64,000 nt of DNA, from the NCBI RefSeq assembly GCF_041296385.1, contig NC_091017.1, forward strand, positions 10,844,001 through 10,908,000, given 5' to 3'. The notes below the pieces were generated by a model. It saw only the letters and a program-made list of their open reading frames with translations. It was not told where the DNA came from and did no database searches. A program made the position numbers and the translations under genes. How positions within the stretch are numbered: the stretch's first letter is position 1; every line of letters begins with the position of its first letter. Source of the stretch: Aphelocoma coerulescens. Taxonomy: Eukaryota > Chordata > Aves > Passeriformes > Corvidae. Shown in pieces: positions 12,901 to 25,200 of this stretch.

Positions 12901-13909
12901 CTCATGAACAAGGCAGGACAGGGAGACGGTCACAGGCCCCTTGCTCCCTCTGCCCAGATAAATTTTTGGGTTTCAGATCCATATTCAATATTCAAGTCCA
13001 GAGCTTTGGTGCAGACATCCATCACCAAGAGCCAAGCAGCAACAAATCAAACTCCAATCTGTAGGACTACAGAGTTTCTGATACTTGAGTAAACAGTTTT
13101 TTTCTAAAGCAGGAAGAACAAAAGTGTTTGGGTGACCACCTAACCTTTTGACTAACGCATAATGATTTCATTTCTAAAAACAGCACTCTAAGTGAGTGAA
13201 GAGATTAGCTATTTTATTACCCACATGTGTCTGCTTTAGATAAAGGCTTTGTGTTTCCATTTTGGAAAGGTTTTTGAAAATAAATTTTGTTTAAAATATG
13301 GGTAAAGGAATAAAAATGGGCCAAGATGAATTCAACACAAGGGAGAACTATTACCATGAGCTACAACCTGAAGCATTTTAGCAGACACATGCCACTAAAT
13401 AAATATGACAATGGTGCAGCACTGTATGCTGTCTTCTAAGCCAGCCTGCTTTTCATCATCCAGATGCCTTTGTATGATCTAAAGTAGGGCTGCATGAGAC
13501 TTGCAGTCAAATGCAGTGTTGTCAGAAAAGTATGATGAATCATCTCTGCCAATCTGGCAGTACAGGATCTGATTTATTCTGCCTCTGACTCCTATATTTA
13601 TTATAAAATCAAAGGTAGCTAGGGCTTAGCATCAGTACAAAGCACTGGAGTTTTGTTCAATAGTGAGCTGTTGCATGTGGAACAAGCATCAAGTCCCCTG
13701 ATGTTTAATGATTCATTTTAAATATATCTGGCATATGAATTAGCAAACACAGATGGGAAATACTAGCAGCAGCCAAAAGTAATTTATGAATATTGAATTG
13801 CACTGTGCAGTATGTGTAGTGAGAATACAGCGAGAATTCCCTTAAAAGCTTCTTTGTCTGCCCCAGCTTTCAAGCAGCACATCTGAGGGAGCTGTCCTGA
13901 ATATAATGT

Positions 13910-14056
13910 TCAAAAAAAAGGAAAGAAAAACGAAAAAATAAAACAAAACAACCAAAAAGAAAAAAAAACCACCAACAACAACAAACCAAAACAAAACAGA
14001 ACAACAAAAGCAAACAAACAAAAAACCAAACAAACACCAAACCAAACCAAACCAAA
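13910..14056. repeat. A/C-rich low-complexity tract
   Basis: About 145 bases contain few G and very few T, with AAAACAAAAC and ACCAAACCAAACCAA types of units. The complementary strand gives spurious Phe/Val/Leu-rich open frames. Confidence 0.9.
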
Positions 14057-15241
14057 CTCAGGAAACCTGAAATGCCCCCCTAGAAACGTACAATAGATTT
14101 TTTTTTTTTTAATGAAGCTATTGGTAATTGAAAATATGCAAGTAATTAAGTATGCATAGATGGCTAATCATAAAATTCACTGCTGTGCATGTAGTCTTTC
14201 ATCTTGTCCAAATCTCTCACTGTCGCCACAGAGTTTTCATAACCTCGAGTAGCGTTTGCCACGTGCCCAAATTTTCTAATGCCAAGTTGGCCATGTCAGA
14301 ACCTCTAATCGGGTGTTGGAGAGCAAATGCAAGGATTCTGTTAAAACACCACATCCTTGATAGCCAAGAGGAGCTGAGTATTTGCTGTGATAAACTTTAA
14401 ATTCCTCCAGCTGAAATCTGCAAACAAAACTATGTGAGCCTGTGAGGAGGGAGCTGCTTGGAACAGCTTTAGACCTTTATGTGACCCTAATTCATGACTG
14501 TGTTACTTTTTAAAAGTACTGTTACAAAAAAACTGGAAAACCAGTTTTCTGGTGAGGAAAAGGAAGAGGAGGCTTAAAAAATCACAAGCAGATGGGCAAG
14601 AACAGCACCTAGCTTAAAATTAAATACAGATGTTTCAAAGAGCTTGCTTGCAGAAGAGGCACTGAATAGAAATGTTCTCAGTGAAAATGTCAGGGTGAAT
14701 GTAGAAGAAAGCACTGGGGAAGTCATCTGCCTAGGAGGTCACACTTACACCTATCAGATTTTCCTAATTTTCTCCCAGAAATTTTGCCAAATGTGGAAGA
14801 ATGCACACATATATAGAATCTAAAACATCTCAGGCTTTGCACTCATTGTGTCCTGGGCTGTGTCACAAGCCCTTCTGAAAGCCTCCATCCAGTTTAAGCC
14901 AGAGACCCTGCCTTGATGTTTTAAACAACTTGATACATAGATAGTGTGAAAGCTGAAGTTCAAGAACTCAAGAAAAGTTATTCATCTGCACCAGTCTGAC
15001 TGCTATGCTATGCATAGTCATTGAAAAGTATTGTTAGAAATCAGCTGGAAGTCATAATTAAGATGAGCCAGCGTTGCTAGAAGCAAATTACACATGTACT
15101 TTAGATCAAATTACATTGTAGCGACTGAGTGGCAGAGAAATGGCTTTCTTCAGGCAGAGCCAAAGGCACAGGGTAAAATTAGCAAAAGATCCCACAACAT
15201 TTAACCTCTCATAACTAACAGGGAGGGGGAAAAAATAAAAA

Positions 15242-15242
<1 letters not shown>

Positions 15243-15282
<40 letters not shown>
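15243..15282. repeat. (CA)20 microsatellite
   Basis: Uninterrupted CA dinucleotides over 40 bases, following ...AAAATAAAAAT and followed by AAAATCACC. Confidence 0.97.
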
Positions 15283-15286
<4 letters not shown>

Positions 15287-15963
15287 CACCCTTAAAAAAA
15301 TCACCAAAATTCCTATGTAACAGTTTTCCAAAACACTTTAAATACAACTGAGAGAGGTGGTTGCAAAAGCCAGCTACTTTTTAAAACCCAGGACTCCAAT
15401 TTCCCTTGAACTGAACAAGCTCTGGGATCATCAAAGAGCCTGTCTAAAGCTAAGGTCACCTGCTAATATCCAGCTCTAGGTGCTGAGGTGCACCACAAAG
15501 AAAGGGATGGCATTGCCCTTTCAAAGGAGATGTAGGTGAGTTCCTGGATCTGAAAAAGGCTTGTAGAAAAGCTTAGCAGTGGGAGCATTTTGTAGCCTGT
15601 TGGGAGCTGAGAATGAGCTACAGGAGCATAAAACTGACTGCAGCCACAGCATTTTTAAAACCATGTTGGATCATCGCCAACATCATAGTTAGAAAATATC
15701 AAACCTTTGATACACATCACAACACTGTAGACATTCCTGTTACAGGGAGTATAAAGAGGATCCAAACTCTCTCTTGATAAAGTGAATCCTTTGTTGGAAT
15801 AGGTGTTTTATCCATTTAGATCTTTGCACTTCAAGGAAAAATTATTTCAAAAGTTTCTTTGAATATAAAAAGAAACAAGAAAGCAAATGTAAACAGAAAT
15901 GGTGTCAATTGTTGACGTGTTCCCCAAGAGCTCCTTCACAAAAAGACAACAGAAAACAAATTA

Positions 15964-18125
15964 CAGAATCATAGAATCACAGAATCACCAGGTTGGACGA
16001 GACCTCTAAGATCATCCATGCCCTAACACCTCAACTAAACCATGGCACTAAGTGCCACATCCAATCTTTTTTTAAACACTTCCAGGGATGGTGATTCCAC
16101 CACCGCCCTGGGGAGACAATTCCAATACTTCACCACTCTTTCCGTGAAAAACTTTTTCCTAATATCCAACCTATATATCCCTTGGTGCAGCTTAAGACTG
16201 TGTCCTCTCGTTCTGTCAGCTGTTGGTTGGAGAAAGAGACCAACCCCCACCGGACTACAGCCACCTGTCAGGGCGTTGTAGAGAGTGATAAGGTCACCTC
16301 TGAATCTCCTTTTCTCCAGGCTAAACCCCAGCTCCCTCAATCGTTCCTCATAGGGCTTGTGTTCCAAGCCCCTCACCAGCCTTGTTGCCCTTCTTTGGAT
16401 GCGTTCAAGCGTCTCAACGTCCTTCCTAAACTGGGGGGCCCAGAACTGGACACAGTACTCAAGGTGCAGCCTCACCAGTGCCAAGTACAAGGGAAGAATG
16501 ACTTCCCTGGTCCTGCTGGCCACACTATTCCTGATCCAGGCCAGGATGCTACTGGCTTTCTTGGCCACCTGGACACACTGCTGGCTCATGTTCTGTCAGC
16601 AGCTGACCAGTACCCCCAGGTCCCTTTCTGCCTGGGCACTGTCCAGCCACACCGCCCCCAGCTATAACATTGCATGGGGTTATTGTGGCCAAAATGCAGG
16701 ACTCTGCACTTGGACTTGTTAACTTCATCCTACTGGACTCAGCCCATCCATCCAACCATTCCAGGTCTCTCTGCAGAGCTCTCCTACCTTCCAACAGATC
16801 GACACATGCTCCCAGCTTGGTGTCTTCTGCAAACTTACTAATGAAAGACTCAATAACCCTCATCCATGTTGTCAATAAAAATACTGAACAGAACTGGCTC
16901 CAGCACAGACCCTCGAGGGACACCACTAGTACCTGGCCACCAACTGGATGCAGCACTGTTCACCACCACTCTCTGGGCCTGGTCACCCAGACAGTTTTTA
17001 ACCCAGTGAAAAGAGCACCTGTCCAAGGTGTGGGCTGCCAGCTTTCCCAGGAATATGCTGTGGGAGACAGTGTCAAAGGCCTTGCTGCAGTCCAGGTAGA
17101 AAACATCCACAGCTCTTCCTGCATCTACCAGGCAGGTCACCTGGTCATAGGAGATCAAATTGGTCAAACATGACCTGCCCCTCCTAAACCCATGCTGGCT
17201 GGGTCTGATCTCCTAGCCATCCTGTAAGTGCTTTGTGATGGCACTCAGTATAAACTGTTCCATTACCTTGCCGGGTACTGAGGTCAAACGAACCGGCAAA
17301 TAATTACTAGGATCCTCTGTAGGAACCCAGAGTGCCGAGAATATTTCTCTGCCTGTTTTTAAGGGTTCTTACCCCCCTGAACAACACTGCTTTAGCTTCA
17401 AACCTTGGAAAAAATTGCCAACAGTCAGACAGCAACTAGAAAATACAGTGGTGTGAATTAGGTGATAGACTACTATGTAAGATTGTCACAGGGTGAAAAA
17501 TTTAGAGGTTTTAGGCTTCTCTTTGAAGTACATAGATAAGAGTAAAAAACATCAAAATGGAGGATTGTTGTTGTTCTCTAAACTTTCTTCTCCTTCTTCT
17601 ACTACTCCATACTCTGCAGTAAAAGTAGTTTGGAATGATTGGATAGAAAATTCTGCAGTTCCTAGTCATGTTTCTGAATAATTGGTAGGAAAGTGAAAAT
17701 AATGTACGTTTTTAGCAACTATTGGTTAAAATATCTTTAAAAGGCTGTGTAAATCTTGATAATTAGACTCACTCCTACTTTTCCTCCTTCTATGCTGTAC
17801 CTGGGTCACGCTAGTGGCTCTGTTCCTCTGATAAGACTTAATAAACAACTATCTGGAAGCATTGAAACTAGAAGAGACGTCTCAGTTTATCTCTCAAACT
17901 CCTTACAAGGACTTCCAGCAAATTCTCTCCCATCAGGAGAGACTCAATTTATGGCACAGTAAAGTGTCAATCCTCCTTCCTACCTTTCTTGTAAATGAAT
18001 GTCACATTGGCCAGCTTCCAGTCATCTGGAACCTCACCAGCAAGCCAAGACTGTTGGTAAACAATGGAGAGTGGCTTTGCAAGCTCTTCTGCCAGCTCCC
18101 TCATCCCTCATCCAGCATCCCTCAA
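15964..18125 (-). mobile_element. CR1 LINE, 5'-truncated, dead, interrupted by an LTR
   Basis: Read on the minus strand this is the 3' part of a CR1 element. Its 3' end near 15964 shows AGAATCATAGAATCACAGAA on the plus strand. Degraded ORF2 reverse transcriptase is clear. Near 17106-17050 are [20 protein letters not shown] (motif A) and then [10 protein letters not shown]. Near 16850-16800 is FAEDTKL, where the usual second-to-last catalytic Asp of F/YADD is Glu. At 16035-16589 the C-terminal region has [41 protein letters not shown] and [13 protein letters not shown]. The reading frame is broken between these blocks. An LTR occupies 17318-17969, and CR1 resumes at 17976 with sequence that fits the element exactly. 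The retrotransposon is inactive. Confidence 0.92.
17318..17969 (+). mobile_element. Solo LTR, 652 bp, inserted in CR1
   Basis: CR1 sequence breaks off after ATCCTC (17312-17317) and resumes with a second ATCCTC (17970-17975), a perfect 6-bp target-site duplication. The insert starts TGTAGGAACC and ends GTGTCA, so it has the TG...CA ends of an LTR. It holds a plus-strand AATAAA at 17840-17845, a TTTAAAAGG TATA-like box upstream (near 17736), and about 124 bp of U5-like sequence after the signal. No internal genes were seen. A 6-bp duplication suggests a class II endogenous retrovirus. Confidence 0.85.
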
Positions 18126-21100
18126 ATTAAACATGGACTAACACACAAGAAAATTCTACAGGCTTCTGAAGACAACCAGAAAACTCCATCAGTTTGCCAA
18201 GTTCCAACAAATCCCCAGAGGTGTTTAAGGCATGGAGGCTTTCCTCAGTTACTCCAGACTCCACCAGAGAGTAATGGTTCAAAGAATGCAGGGGGATGTT
18301 TAAGGGGCAAAAGAAAAATCACAAATGATGTCGTCTACAGAAAAGGCACAGGGATATCTCAACCTGCCATCTCCTTTTGGCAGCACCAGCCTTCCCTGAG
18401 CGTTATCCTGCCAGGGAGAGAGCCAGGCTAAAGGGACTCCACAGCACCTTAGGTGGGACACAAGCTGGCATGGACACAAGTATACTTTTTTAGGATGGTT
18501 GTCCTGCAGAACAGTCTCCAGCCTTAGGCAGCTGCCCTATAATCAAACAGGGGTCATCACACATTGTCCTGCTCTTCCCCTTGACCACTCTTGCCTGGGT
18601 TCAAGTGCCAGACTTTGTACTTTGCATCCTTTGCAAACATAAGTACAATTTTTGTACAGGATTTCAGTATGTTCGTTACCTGCTCCATGTTCTACTGTCC
18701 AAGCTATCTGTGGTCTGCTTGTCATTAAACACAATATTTGATAGGTACATTGAAAAAATGAAATATCTAATTCCTCCTAAGAAAGATCAACACCCATTTC
18801 TCTAAGACTTATGCTAATTAAAATCTGTTTGGATCCTGATATATAGCTAATGCGTGAGTCAAAAATTCTGGAGGCACTGAACGTAATAGGAAATCCTTTT
18901 CATCTTGTTACATCAATACAATTATGCACCTTGTGGATATAGGTAACCACTACCTTCTTCTGTAGAAAAATATTTGAAAACTATTCTTAAATTGAAGTCT
19001 GATTTTCCTCTGAAAATGAAAAAAGCAGGAGTATAAACATTCAGCCAAAGAGTTATATTTACATACATATAGTAAAAGGCAAATGAACTTCTGGCAAGCA
19101 AATTTTTTGGGGTGTTTTTCATTCAGATTGAAAAATACAGAAAATGTAGTGTGGTCAAAAGGAGCCTCTATTGCAAACTGAACTGAAAATAAATAATTTT
19201 TATGGGGGAATTTTGATGTTCCAGATAAGGAGATGCAAAGGTAGGTCAGCCCCTTCAGAGGCTTCAGGTGCTGAACTGCTTCTCTATGTTATACTAAAGC
19301 TCAGCAGTATTTGCTACTCACGTAATATGTTCCTTTCTCTTGCCTTCAGTGATACTTCTACGTATACCCCAGAAAACAACAAATTCAAAGAAGAAAAAAA
19401 AAAACCAGCTGCAGCTACCTAAACCAAAAGAAATCTCTTTTGACACATCCAGTTTTTGCAAAAGACAAGGAAAAAAAAGAACCACTGAAGTTCTCCACAA
19501 AAATAGTCTCATTGGCCTGACCACCTCAGACCCTAATAAGAAAAAGTATATATAAAGTCTATCCTTTAGAAATTCTAGAAGAATTTCCTTTGTGACTAAA
19601 AAAATACTTAATGTCAAGAGAGAACTCGATGTTTTAAGAAAAAATGGTTTTCCTCAATATCTGAAGATATGACTCACTTTCAAGTGTAATAAACATCCTT
19701 AATACTGACTTTCATAATACAGTGGAAACCCAATTTCATTATTTTGTACTGTGTTGCATGTGCTAAAGAAACTAAACCTGAAATTAAAATCCCTGTGCAC
19801 CTTCAAAAAACCCAGGTTTTTATTTTGCAAGTAATTTTTTCCTTCCTAAAATATACAACCTCAGTATCAACAAGTCCTACGATTTTGGGACAAATTAACC
19901 CTTTACATGAACTAAACCTAGTAAAATTATTCACTGAATCAGGCTTCAGAAACATTTCTAAACCTTAAAGACCACAATGGGAAAATAAAGCAACATTAGG
20001 TTATATTTATGGAGCCCATTTATTTCTACAAGTTAACACTGCCTACAATTAAACTTTCAAGTAATGTGGCACAACAGGAATGAATACATGGGAATGAAAC
20101 AGTCTGAGTGAAAAACTTGCGTCCACTGTTGATCTTGAGGTGGTTTTGCTCTGGATCCCATGCACTTTGTATTCATTAGGGGAGGAATGGGTTAGGTGCA
20201 CTCCTGGAGGGTGCCAGACAGTTTATTTCTGTCAGAGAGGAGTAGAGTTTGTGTACTTTGAAGATGCTCCATGATGAGAGAGGACAAATCCTGATGAACG
20301 GGGATGACAGGAGACAACTTCAAAGGCAGAATTGTGACCCAAATGTAAGTACTAAATAAACACATTCACTGTCAACAAAAAAACCTCTCTCAAAATGTAT
20401 GCCTATAACAAGTTTCAAATAACACTTTAAGTTACTGTAAACAGAAAACATTTATGGAAAAACACTGTTTGCAAAATGCTTTCTCTGTCTTAAACTACTG
20501 CTCTTCTACATAATCAGTTACTTGCATTTCCCTACTTTTATGAAATTCCACCACAGAGATACAAAATCAAAAAATATGTATATATTTAAGACATATTACT
20601 GTACACCTTTAAAGCAGTAGATATTCTGGATATATACAACACATATACAATACACAGTCTCCCTTTACTGTAGTGGTCTGGCTACTAGTTGTGCTTTTCT
20701 CCCAATTTAGGAAGTTAAATGTTGCTTAGTTCCATAAGAATTTTCCTGGAACATGACTTGCTGAAATCAGACAGCTCAAATATTAATATATCCAATAGTT
20801 ACGTGTTATATTCTCAACAGAGTGATAATAAACCTTAACCTTAAGGTTGAGTAGTCATTAGGAATATAAAACACAATTTCTAAGTATTAAGAAACTTCTT
20901 TATCTATACAACTATCTTTTAAAAAGGGCAAAATTTTGGCTCATATTTGAGCTGAAGCTCAGCTCAAAAATAGTTCTGGAAATGAATTTCATTTGATTTT
21001 ATCAGTTTTGAAGGCCTTTCTCTGTTTCTGGTGAGATAAAACCCATGAGAAGACATGAAAAGCACCTGTTCCTCAGTGTTCCAAAGCCCTGTTAACTGGA

Positions 21101-22135
21101 GCGTGCTTAAGTGAAAAGCCCACAGATCAGGCACACATCCTACTCAAATCAACAAATCTGCTGTAGCCTGCCTTATACCTTATTCATAAAAAAGGATTGC
21201 ATTTATTGTCATGTCTATAGCATGTTCCCACCAGTGACATTTATTTCTGCCCACCAACCCTAATATAAAACTTTAAAATCAGGTTTGCCTGACTGATAAC
21301 TGCAGGATCATATGCTTCCAGATGGGAAATATTCATGCAGCAATAGAGGTGAACTCTATTGTGACTCATTTGAAAGTCATTGCTCAACTTGTGCTGGATT
21401 TTGTGTGTGTAGGTACACAAAGAAACACTGGTAAAATCAGTGATCAATTCCAGCCTGGTAAAAAATTTAACATGCATAAAATTACTGCTAAAATTCCCAT
21501 GCTAAAATCTTCCTGCCCCACTGGCAGACAATATTAAGTCTCAAAAGACGTTTCTGTTGGCCATGTAATAAGAACTCCAGAATGAAGAAACCTTGAGTTT
21601 GCCATATCAAAGGTTTGGGGAGTGGTGCTTCTGCATCAGTGTGATGGGCCTTCCAGTGAGTCAAAAGAAGTCAAATCAGGCTGCCAAACAGAGTAATGGG
21701 AAGAATGTAGTATCTGAAACTCAGCAGCTATATCTCACCCTTGCTCTGGTGAGAGTTGGGATCTCCAGGGACAACAAGCAAGATATATTCTTCAGAGTAC
21801 ACCCAGCTATTACACATCACTTAAACCTATCTTCAGGGACAAGGCAAACAAAATTGCAGTTTGTTGAACTTACAGTTTGTTAAAATAGAACATGGTACCA
21901 AAACAAGTAGTGAAGGGTTTCCTCATAGCACAAGTACTTGCTTTCTACATATCAACCAACCACATTAAAAAAAAGGTTGCAACAGCATTGTAAAAAAACA
22001 GTTCTGGAAAGTTACTTGCTCGGTGTCCATCTCGACTGTGTCTTGTTCCACCAGTTTGCAGCATGTTAGGAAAGGGGATAAATCTCCTTACTCTTTTTAT
22101 TTCAGGTTGAAATGAAACACCAACCCAAAAGCTGA
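18126..22135 (-). other. Probable SLC7A11 3' UTR, end not determined
   Basis: Sequence directly after the stop codon must be 3' UTR. Candidate AATAAA signals on the minus strand appear as TTTATT on the plus strand, for example at 22096-22101 and near 21240, 20223 and 20018. I cannot tell which is used. Human SLC7A11 has a very long 3' UTR of several kb, so much of this AT-rich stretch may be transcribed. No convincing coding ORF or repeat was recognised here. Confidence 0.45.
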
Positions 22136-22212
22136 TCATGACGATAACGATTTCTGATCTTCCTCTGCTGGGATGACTTCCAAGAGGATTTGCAATGTTA
22201 TGGTTACCCTGC
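22136..22212 (-). CDS. SLC7A11: SLC7A11 exon 12, C-terminal tail and stop
   Basis: This 77-nt exon was found by homology to the human tail. The acceptor is CTTTGCAG, with GC completing the glycine codon from exon 11. The peptide [20 protein letters not shown] then SLSS and TGA aligns with human EKITRTLQIILEVVPEEDKL. The core LQI-LEV-P is clear, and five extra residues follow. A second AG lies four bases downstream of the acceptor; using it would give an immediate stop. The stop codon is at 22136-22138. Confidence 0.92.
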
Positions 22213-25200
22213 CTGCAAAGATAAAAGCATACACATGGTTTGCAGGAGAGATGAAGAAGGAGAAGCAGTCAGGAAAATTATCTTAGCTTCTATAAAGCCT
22301 ACTTGCACATAGATGTCATATATATTGCACATACATATATAATTTAAATTCAAAATTTTCTTCTTTTTAACTGTTTTCTTTGCCTCTGATCCAAAGTTAT
22401 ACATATACAATAATAATGGAAGGGTATGGATGCATAATCTTATTCAATAAAAGTCTGCATGCTTTTAAAGGCTATCTTTAAAAATTACTACTCTGCATAA
22501 CTGCTTGGTTATAATCAAGATGTTATGTGAAATAAAAGTCTAGAAGAGTTCAAATAAATTAATTTATCTGGGCCAAGACCTGCCTAAGCAAAAAAAAAAA
22601 AAAAAAAAAAAAACAAAAAACCAATAAAAGGAAATAATGAAATAATGATTACAAAGCTTCACAGGTCTCTAAGAATTTCACACATCCAAAGCAACTTCAT
22701 GTTTTCTTTTTGTCACTGGACATGTATTTCCTTGTGGTGCTTTTGGTGGTTTTCTTTTTAGGGTACTGATGCGTAAATGGCACAGTTAATTTACATACAC
22801 CATATACAGAATAGTAAAAGAACATTTTCTTATCATTCCTTTCACTTATCACTCTTTTTTAGTATCCTATTTTAAATAACCAGGAATTGTTGTAAAAGAA
22901 AGTTCAGATTTTCCTTGAATGTCTGGCATGATTGTTGATGTTGACACCAGTGCAAAGCCAGGAGGGTAAAACAGTGCAACTCACAGAAGCTATGAACTGA
23001 AACCACTTCCCTGACCTCCTGTCTAAGGCAGATTCTACCATCCTTTCCTCTTTTCTCTGCATGTCACCAGCTCAGTGCAAAGCCAGGTTGCACTTAGACC
23101 ATAAATTGATAGGGGCAGATAGGCTGAGAGTCTCCAAGCATTACATTTTCCTCCCATCTGCCTTCCCTACCCATAGTGGGGACATCAGAGCTGGGCTGAG
23201 TGTAGCAGGGATGAAGGACAGGAGGAAAGCCAGCAGCAGGAAACCAGCAGGTCTTTGCCCCCACCATCCCAGCCCTTTCCAGCTTTGAGGACAAGCAAAG
23301 GGAAAAAGAGAATTTTTTGAAGCTGAGCAATGGCATAACAGCTCTTGGAAAAGGGCACAACAGCAGAGGGAAATTCTGGGTGTCTCTAGAGCTGGCTGTG
23401 ATTTTCTTCACCTAAGTGGAAAGACCCACCAACAGCAAGACCTTGCCCAGTCCTCCATTTCAATGCAGCAGTTTTTCTCTCTCCTGGCATGAAGCCACAG
23501 CAGAGCAGACAAGTTGGGGAGCTGGTATTCTTCACATTTTTTGGTTGCAATGTACTCAGAAGAAATCAGTATAAGAGCATTTTCCCCTATGAAAATGTTC
23601 CAATCTGTTTCCAGTCAGTACCTCTATGTTGTCTGCTTGGAGCAGTACCTAGAGTTAACAGGACCAGTTTCACATTTATCACAAGACAACTTAACATACC
23701 ACGACAGTGCAGATAACTTCCCCAGCCCACTTTAAATCCTAGTTTTCCCTTTTCAAGAGGAGAATTCACTACAAATGGGTCCCAGGGGACAACCCTTATA
23801 AAGAAAACCCAGACCTGGTATCTACACAAGCACCACGTAAAGCTTAGGTGAGGAAAGAAAGCATGATTTTTAACACATATATTTGACTGGACATGAAATC
23901 TGTAACAGCAAAATGCTGAGATAATTTCCCATGGATCCCATCACAAACTCAACAAAGAGAAGCAAATTAAGCATGTAACACTTCGTCCTAAGTGAACAAG
24001 TGTCATCCTCTGGTGTTGCTAAATAACCCTGGCAGAGACATTTTGTTATATAAAAAGATCTCGTTTCCAGCAAGGGCTCAGCTATGAAAAAAAGTAGGAT
24101 TCAATTTTTTACCTCCTCACAATTCAACCCGCTGTAAAGAAATAGACATTTTAAGTATAAGGATCAGTTTTCAACTGAGGAAGGGCAGATAGAAGCATTC
24201 TTGTGCTGGTGACACATCCTTTTACACACTGATCTGCTGCTTAGGATTTGCTAGGCTCAACTTTTTTCATTTTCACATGACTTCTCCAAAAAGCAAGAAT
24301 GCAGAGGTCAAATGAAGCCTGTACTAGCTGAAAATTATTTGTCCCAGCATATCTAGTGCTACAGCAAAATTCCTTTGGAAGAGGAGAGAACAAAATGTTA
24401 TTCTCATTGCAAAATACCATCCCGGAACCTAAAAACCCTTCAAACTGTGAAGTTACTTTTTGTTCAATGCAGCAATTTTGTAAGGAGAATGGGCAATGTA
24501 AATGCCATAGGTACAGAACAAAGACATTCAGTCTTGGGAGAGGATTCCTTGGGTAATCCATTTGAGGGCTCTGCTAGTGTAATCAGCCTGAAACTCCTTT
24601 CAGAAATGCATGTATCTTCAGGCTGGCTCTTTTATCCTGCTACTCATTCTGGCTGCTCAATATCCCTCTCCTCTGATGCTTGCAAAGCCTATTCAGGATA
24701 TTACCTCTGACCTTATGTGGGGCTGGTCTGTACCCATGGTCTGTACACAGGTTTTTGCACCTTATGGGGTTTATGAGCAACAGCCATCTCTCATTGCTGA
24801 AGCACAGCCGGGCAGCTGAACCAGTCAATGCCTCAAGAAGGTGACTTTTCAAAGCCCCACACCAGCTGCCCATGCACTGATCTGGGCACATGAAGCAGCT
24901 TGGGAACAGTATTGGTGGCACAGCAGTGTGTTCAGAGTAACAGGCTCCTACTTCCCCTCTGGTACCACAAAAAATGCTTTGTTTAAGTCTAAGTATATTG
25001 GATTCATCACCTTCTCCTTTGTAAAAAAAAAATCATAGAAAGTTACCCAGTTACTCTGGCAAAAATTTACCTCTTAAATGACAATCCCATTTTTTTTATT
25101 GACCTTTACCAATGTCTTGGGGTGACTTTATGATGTGTATCATGATATCACTGCCCTATGCCCAGAAATTAATTCTTGTGCCTTTCTATGCCTTTAAACT

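Larger units (their letters stand above)
9953..15963. other. Intergenic, no gene recognised
   Basis: AT-rich sequence with short open frames only. The longest, 10899-11435 on the plus strand (178 codons), has no recognisable domain. Simple repeats are listed separately: poly-A near 11968-12004, an A/C-rich tract at 13910-14056 and a (CA)20 at 15243-15282. Confidence 0.5.

Noticed and set aside
13842..14055. Minus-strand ORFs rich in Phe, Val and Leu that resemble membrane helices
   Set aside because: They are the complement of the A/C-rich low-complexity tract.
16182..17173. Plus-strand ORFs of 121-167 codons
   Set aside because: They are the antisense of CR1 reverse transcriptase; the minus strand carries the recognisable motifs.
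22096..22101. First AATAAA after the SLC7A11 stop as the polyadenylation site
   Set aside because: It lies only 35 bases past the stop codon, which would be an unusually short 3' UTR for this gene. Several later candidates exist, so no terminator is called.
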